Origin: Gammaproteobacteria bacterium UBA4475
Lineage (GTDB): Bacteria > Pseudomonadota > Gammaproteobacteria > Pseudomonadales > Azotimanducaceae
Assembly (NCBI GenBank): GCA_002389265.1
Contig: DGOD01000339.1
Location: 1-7,453, forward strand
Length of the DNA: 7,453 bases
Direction: 5' to 3'
Below are positions 4,626 through 7,453 of this stretch, one piece after another. The notes under the pieces were generated by a model that had not been told where the DNA came from, searched no databases, and saw only the letters and a program-made list of their open reading frames with translations. Position numbers and translations under genes: made by a program. Each line of letters begins with the position of its first letter. The stretch's first letter is position 1.

Positions 4626-7328
4626 ATGTCAATGATTATGAATCCCGACTGGCATACAAAAACCGCAGAAGAAACCCTGTCTGCACTAGCGACAACGCCA
4701 TCAGGGTTGAGTGAGCCCGATATTCATCAACGACTTGCCAGAGTGGGCTGCAACAAGCTGCCAGAGCCGAAGCGCAAGCAATTTTTTCTACGCTTCCTGA
4801 CTCATTTTCACAATATTCTGATCTATGTGCTTTTAGGTGCCGCTGCCATTACGACCACACTGGGTCACCTTGCAGATACCGCCGTCATCATCGCCGTGGT
4901 CATCATCAATGCGCTTATCGGCTTTGTTCAGGAGGGTAAAGCGGAAAAGGCCATGGATGCGATACGGCAGATGCTGGCGTTGCAGGCAGAGGTTATACGA
5001 GCTGGCAAACGTCAAACAATAAAAGGTGAGGGCCTGGTACCCGGGGATATTGTGCTGCTGGAAGCCGGCAACAAGGTACCAGCAGATTTACGTTTCCTTG
5101 AGACTCACGGTTTGCAGATTCAGGAGTCGATTCTCACCGGTGAATCATTAGCGGTAGAAAAACAAACATCTCCGGTTGATGTTCAGGCCGCCCTCGGGGA
5201 CCGCCTTTGCATGGGTTTCAGTGGCACAACAGTGACCCACGGTCAAGGTGTGGGGGTAGTGGTTGCCACGGCGGCCACCACGGAAATAGGGCGTATCAGT
5301 GGTTTGCTCTCTAAAGTGCAAACGCTGAACACACCCTTGGTGGAGCAGATGAGTGTTTTTGCTCGCTGGCTCACGGTTTTTATTCTCATGATTGCCGCAG
5401 TGATGTTGTTCTTTGGACACTTTGTATTGCAGCATGACTTTAACGAGCTGTTTATCGCCGTTGTGGGCCTTTCGGTAGCGGCGATACCCGAGGGTCTGCC
5501 TGCCGTGTTGACCATCACTCTAGCCGTTGGGGTGCAAGCCATGGCGCAGCGTAATGCTATTGTCAGGCGGCTGCCGGCGATCGAAACGCTGGGTTCGGTA
5601 TCGGTGATCTGCTCCGACAAGACCGGTACGCTGACACGCAACGAGATGAACGTGATTACCGTGGTTACCCGTGAAGCCGGTTTTGAGATCACAGGCGTCG
5701 GTTACGAACCCGTCGGTGATATTAAGCGCGACGGGCAAGCTGTTGAGCCGAAAGTTTATCCCGTATTCCGATACCTGGGCCTGGCCGCCGGGCTCTGCAA
5801 TGATGCAGAGTTGGTGAAGGATGAAAACAGTTGGATTGGGCAAGGCGAGCCCATGGAGGCTGCCTTGCTGGCATTGTTCGGGAAAATTCGTGCAGATGAC
5901 GTTGAAGCTCGTAAACAATGGTCGCGAACCGACGTGATACCTTTTGATACCAGCCATAAATACATGGCTACAATGAATCATGATCATGAGAACCATGCCT
6001 TTATCTTCGTCAAGGGCGCTCCGGAAACCATCCTTGCTATGTGCAGCGCGCAACAAGTTGGTACTGATGAAACCACGGCGCTGGAGGCTGATTACTGGTA
6101 TGAGCGGGCCAGTGTAATTGCCAGCCACGGGCAACGGGTTCTGGGCTTTGCACTCAAAGAGGTGAGCCCAGAACATACCGTGCTGAATAAATCAGACATC
6201 GAGGATTCACTGGTGTTTTTAGGCCTGGCCGGATTGATAGATCCTCCGCGGCCTGAAGCCGTAGCTGCAATTGCTGAGTGCCAGCAAGCGGGTATTGATG
6301 TGAAAATGATTACCGGTGATCACGCCGGGACCGCAGCGGCGATCGGTAAGCAACTTGGTTTGTGGCATGCAGACAAAGTATTAACGGGTGCAGAACTGGA
6401 TGAGCTGGATGATGTGGCACTCGAATCTGTCATTAGTACCACTGGCATTTTTGCCCGCACCAGTCCTGAACACAAGCTGCGCCTGGTGATGGCGCTACAG
6501 GCCAACAACATGACCGTGGCCATGACCGGTGACGGCGTAAATGATGCTCCCGCACTGAAACGCGCCGGTGTTGGTATTGCCATGGGTAAAAGTGGCAGCG
6601 AAGCGGCAAAGGAGGCTGCGGAAATTGTCCTTGCCGATGATAACTTTGCGACTATCGTTGCCGCCGTAAGAGAAGGCCGAAAGGTGTACGATAATATCAA
6701 GAAGGTTATCAGTTGGACTCTGCCAACCAATGCTGGCGAAGCGATGACGATCATACTTGCCTTGTTGCTGGGTTTGAGCCTGCCAATTACTCCGATTCAA
6801 ATTCTTTGGATCAATATGATTACCGCCGTCACCCTCGGCATCGCCCTGGCTTTCGAACCAGCGGAAGCTGGCGTCATGCGCCGTCGGCCAAGACAACGTC
6901 AGCAACGGTTGCTGGGTGGTGGTCTGCTATGGCATATCGTGCTCGTCGCCAGTTTGTTTCTGGTAAGTGTATTTGGTGTTTATGAATATGCGCTTCTGCA
7001 GGGTTATTCACAGAACCTGGCTCGCACCATTGCCATGAACATGCTGGTGGTACTGGAAATCTTCCACCTTTTATTCATCCGCAATATGCACACAAAGTCA
7101 CTAAGCTGGCAGGGTATGCGTGGCACCCCCGTTTTATGGCTATCGATAGCCACTGTGACTATCGGCCAAGCCGCAATAACCTATATGCCTTGGCTGCAAG
7201 GTGTTTTTAAAACAGAAGCAGTGAGCCCTTTTGAAGTGCTATTGATCGTCGGTTCAGGCGTGGTTTTGTTTATGATCATTGAGTGTGAAAAACAATTTAG
7301 ACTGCGTGTGCTGAACAAACGATTTTAG
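4626..7328 (+). CDS. P-type (P2-like) cation-transporting ATPase
   Basis: The 900-residue product is a complete SERCA/PMA-like P-type ATPase of usual length for bacterial members. It has an N-terminal cation-ATPase domain (about 8-75) and M1-M2 (about 64-103). The actuator domain carries TGES at 171-174. M3 is about 248-268, and M4 carries PEGLPA (288-293). The phosphorylation site is DKTGT with D331, the nucleotide domain has KGAPE (463-467), and the hinge has TGD (563-565) and TGDGVND (634-640). M5 carries NAGE (702-705), and M6-M10 follow up to about residue 886. It pumps a cation across the inner membrane using ATP. The membrane ion-site residues E289, N702, E705, N730, T733 and E811 match SERCA. 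The M6 position of SERCA Asp800 is Ala734 (sequence NMITAV), so Ca2+ should not be assumed and Na+ or another cation is possible. No metal-binding N-terminal domain or CPC motif is present, so it is not a heavy-metal exporter. There is no strong Shine-Dalgarno sequence before the ATG at 4626. In-frame ATGs at 4632 and 4638 are alternative starts and barely change the protein. Confidence 0.93.
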   Translation: MSMIMNPDWHTKTAEETLSALATTPSGLSEPDIHQRLARVGCNKLPEPKRKQFFLRFLTHFHNILIYVLLGAAAITTTLGHLADTAVIIAVVIINALIGFVQEGKAEKAMDAIRQMLALQAEVIRAGKRQTIKGEGLVPGDIVLLEAGNKVPADLRFLETHGLQIQESILTGESLAVEKQTSPVDVQAALGDRLCMGFSGTTVTHGQGVGVVVATAATTEIGRISGLLSKVQTLNTPLVEQMSVFARWLTVFILMIAAVMLFFGHFVLQHDFNELFIAVVGLSVAAIPEGLPAVLTITLAVGVQAMAQRNAIVRRLPAIETLGSVSVICSDKTGTLTRNEMNVITVVTREAGFEITGVGYEPVGDIKRDGQAVEPKVYPVFRYLGLAAGLCNDAELVKDENSWIGQGEPMEAALLALFGKIRADDVEARKQWSRTDVIPFDTSHKYMATMNHDHENHAFIFVKGAPETILAMCSAQQVGTDETTALEADYWYERASVIASHGQRVLGFALKEVSPEHTVLNKSDIEDSLVFLGLAGLIDPPRPEAVAAIAECQQAGIDVKMITGDHAGTAAAIGKQLGLWHADKVLTGAELDELDDVALESVISTTGIFARTSPEHKLRLVMALQANNMTVAMTGDGVNDAPALKRAGVGIAMGKSGSEAAKEAAEIVLADDNFATIVAAVREGRKVYDNIKKVISWTLPTNAGEAMTIILALLLGLSLPITPIQILWINMITAVTLGIALAFEPAEAGVMRRRPRQRQQRLLGGGLLWHIVLVASLFLVSVFGVYEYALLQGYSQNLARTIAMNMLVVLEIFHLLFIRNMHTKSLSWQGMRGTPVLWLSIATVTIGQAAITYMPWLQGVFKTEAVSPFEVLLIVGSGVVLFMIIECEKQFRLRVLNKRF

Positions 7329-7330
7329 CC

Positions 7331-7344
7331 TTGGGCAACAGCCC
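7331..7344. terminator. possible bidirectional terminator hairpin
   Basis: GGGC and GCCC flank a short ACAA-type loop within TTGGGCAACAGCCC, directly after the ATPase stop at 7328. The stem is short and no U run follows, so the call rests mainly on its position between two possibly convergent genes. Confidence 0.25.
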
Positions 7345-7371
7345 TCTGGCATTTGGCGAGAGCTGTCGAGT

Positions 7372-7452
7372 TTAGACTGTATCGTCGTTTGCTGCCATTG
7401 GCACAGTTCCCGAATCGATGACCTGCCGGCCGGCACGAACAACGATGAGGTC
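7372..7452 (-). CDS. possible C-terminal end of an unidentified minus-strand protein (truncated at right edge)
   Basis: On the minus strand, a frame entering from the right edge reads DLIVVRAGRQVIDSGTVP, then MAANDDTV and a TAA at 7374-7372. The residue mix (hydrophobic strand, glycine turns, acidic tail) looks like a real protein end. Two other minus-strand frames are also open here, but they give Cys/Ser/Arg-rich translations, and one runs on antisense into the ATPase gene. The gene would be convergent with the ATPase, with 43 bp between the stops. With only 26 codons I cannot name a family. Confidence 0.4.
   Translation of the reverse strand, partial: DLIVVRAGRQVIDSGTVPMAANDDTV
7424..7435. 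repeat. 12-bp perfect palindrome TGCCGGCCGGCA
   Basis: The sequence equals its own reverse complement. It lies inside the possible minus-strand coding end, where it would encode AGR-type residues, so it may simply be high-GC coding sequence. Confidence 0.3.
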
Positions 7453-7453
7453 T

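Noticed and set aside
5520..6176. Minus-strand open frame of 218 codons
   Set aside because: It lies wholly antisense to the ATPase gene, whose own frame carries all catalytic motifs. The antisense translation shows no recognisable family.
1..7453. CRISPR array, tRNA, rRNA or replication origin
   Set aside because: No regularly spaced repeats, no cloverleaf-like or rRNA-like sequence, and no cluster of DnaA boxes were seen.

Overview
The window looks like a piece of a Gram-negative, probably gammaproteobacterial, chromosome. It has an outer-membrane TonB-dependent receptor, two other exported proteins with Sec signal peptides, and intergenic inverted repeats of the sort common in that class. 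No rRNA, tRNA or species-specific marker is present, so a finer placement is not supported.

Left part (1-1490): a possible C-terminal coding fragment enters from the left edge. It meets the degraded 3' end of an IS91-type transposase on the minus strand. After a short non-coding stretch comes an exported 247-residue protein of unknown function. It is built from two copies of a roughly 100-residue domain and is more AT-rich by eye than the genes to its right. Together these suggest an accessory or transferred patch.

Middle (1490-4420): a gene-free stretch of about 380 bp holds several inverted repeats. It is followed by a small exported Cys/His-rich protein and then a 703-residue TonB-dependent receptor of the ZnuD type, with an extracellular His/acid-rich loop. 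The two genes lie in the same direction, 127 bp apart, and most likely serve zinc (or another transition metal) capture at the outer membrane and handling in the periplasm. No Zur box could be recognised.

Right part (4420-7453): a perfect 22-bp inverted repeat, which looks like a REP element of the RAYT-associated kind, separates the receptor from a complete 900-residue P-type cation ATPase. The ATPase has all catalytic motifs and a SERCA-like membrane core, but lacks the acidic residue expected in M6. Its substrate therefore should not be called calcium without a test. A short minus-strand coding end may enter from the right edge, convergent with the ATPase.

I do not see a clearly new multi-gene system here. 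The points most worth following up are the two-gene metal-uptake pair, the duplicated-domain secreted protein and the altered ion site of the ATPase.
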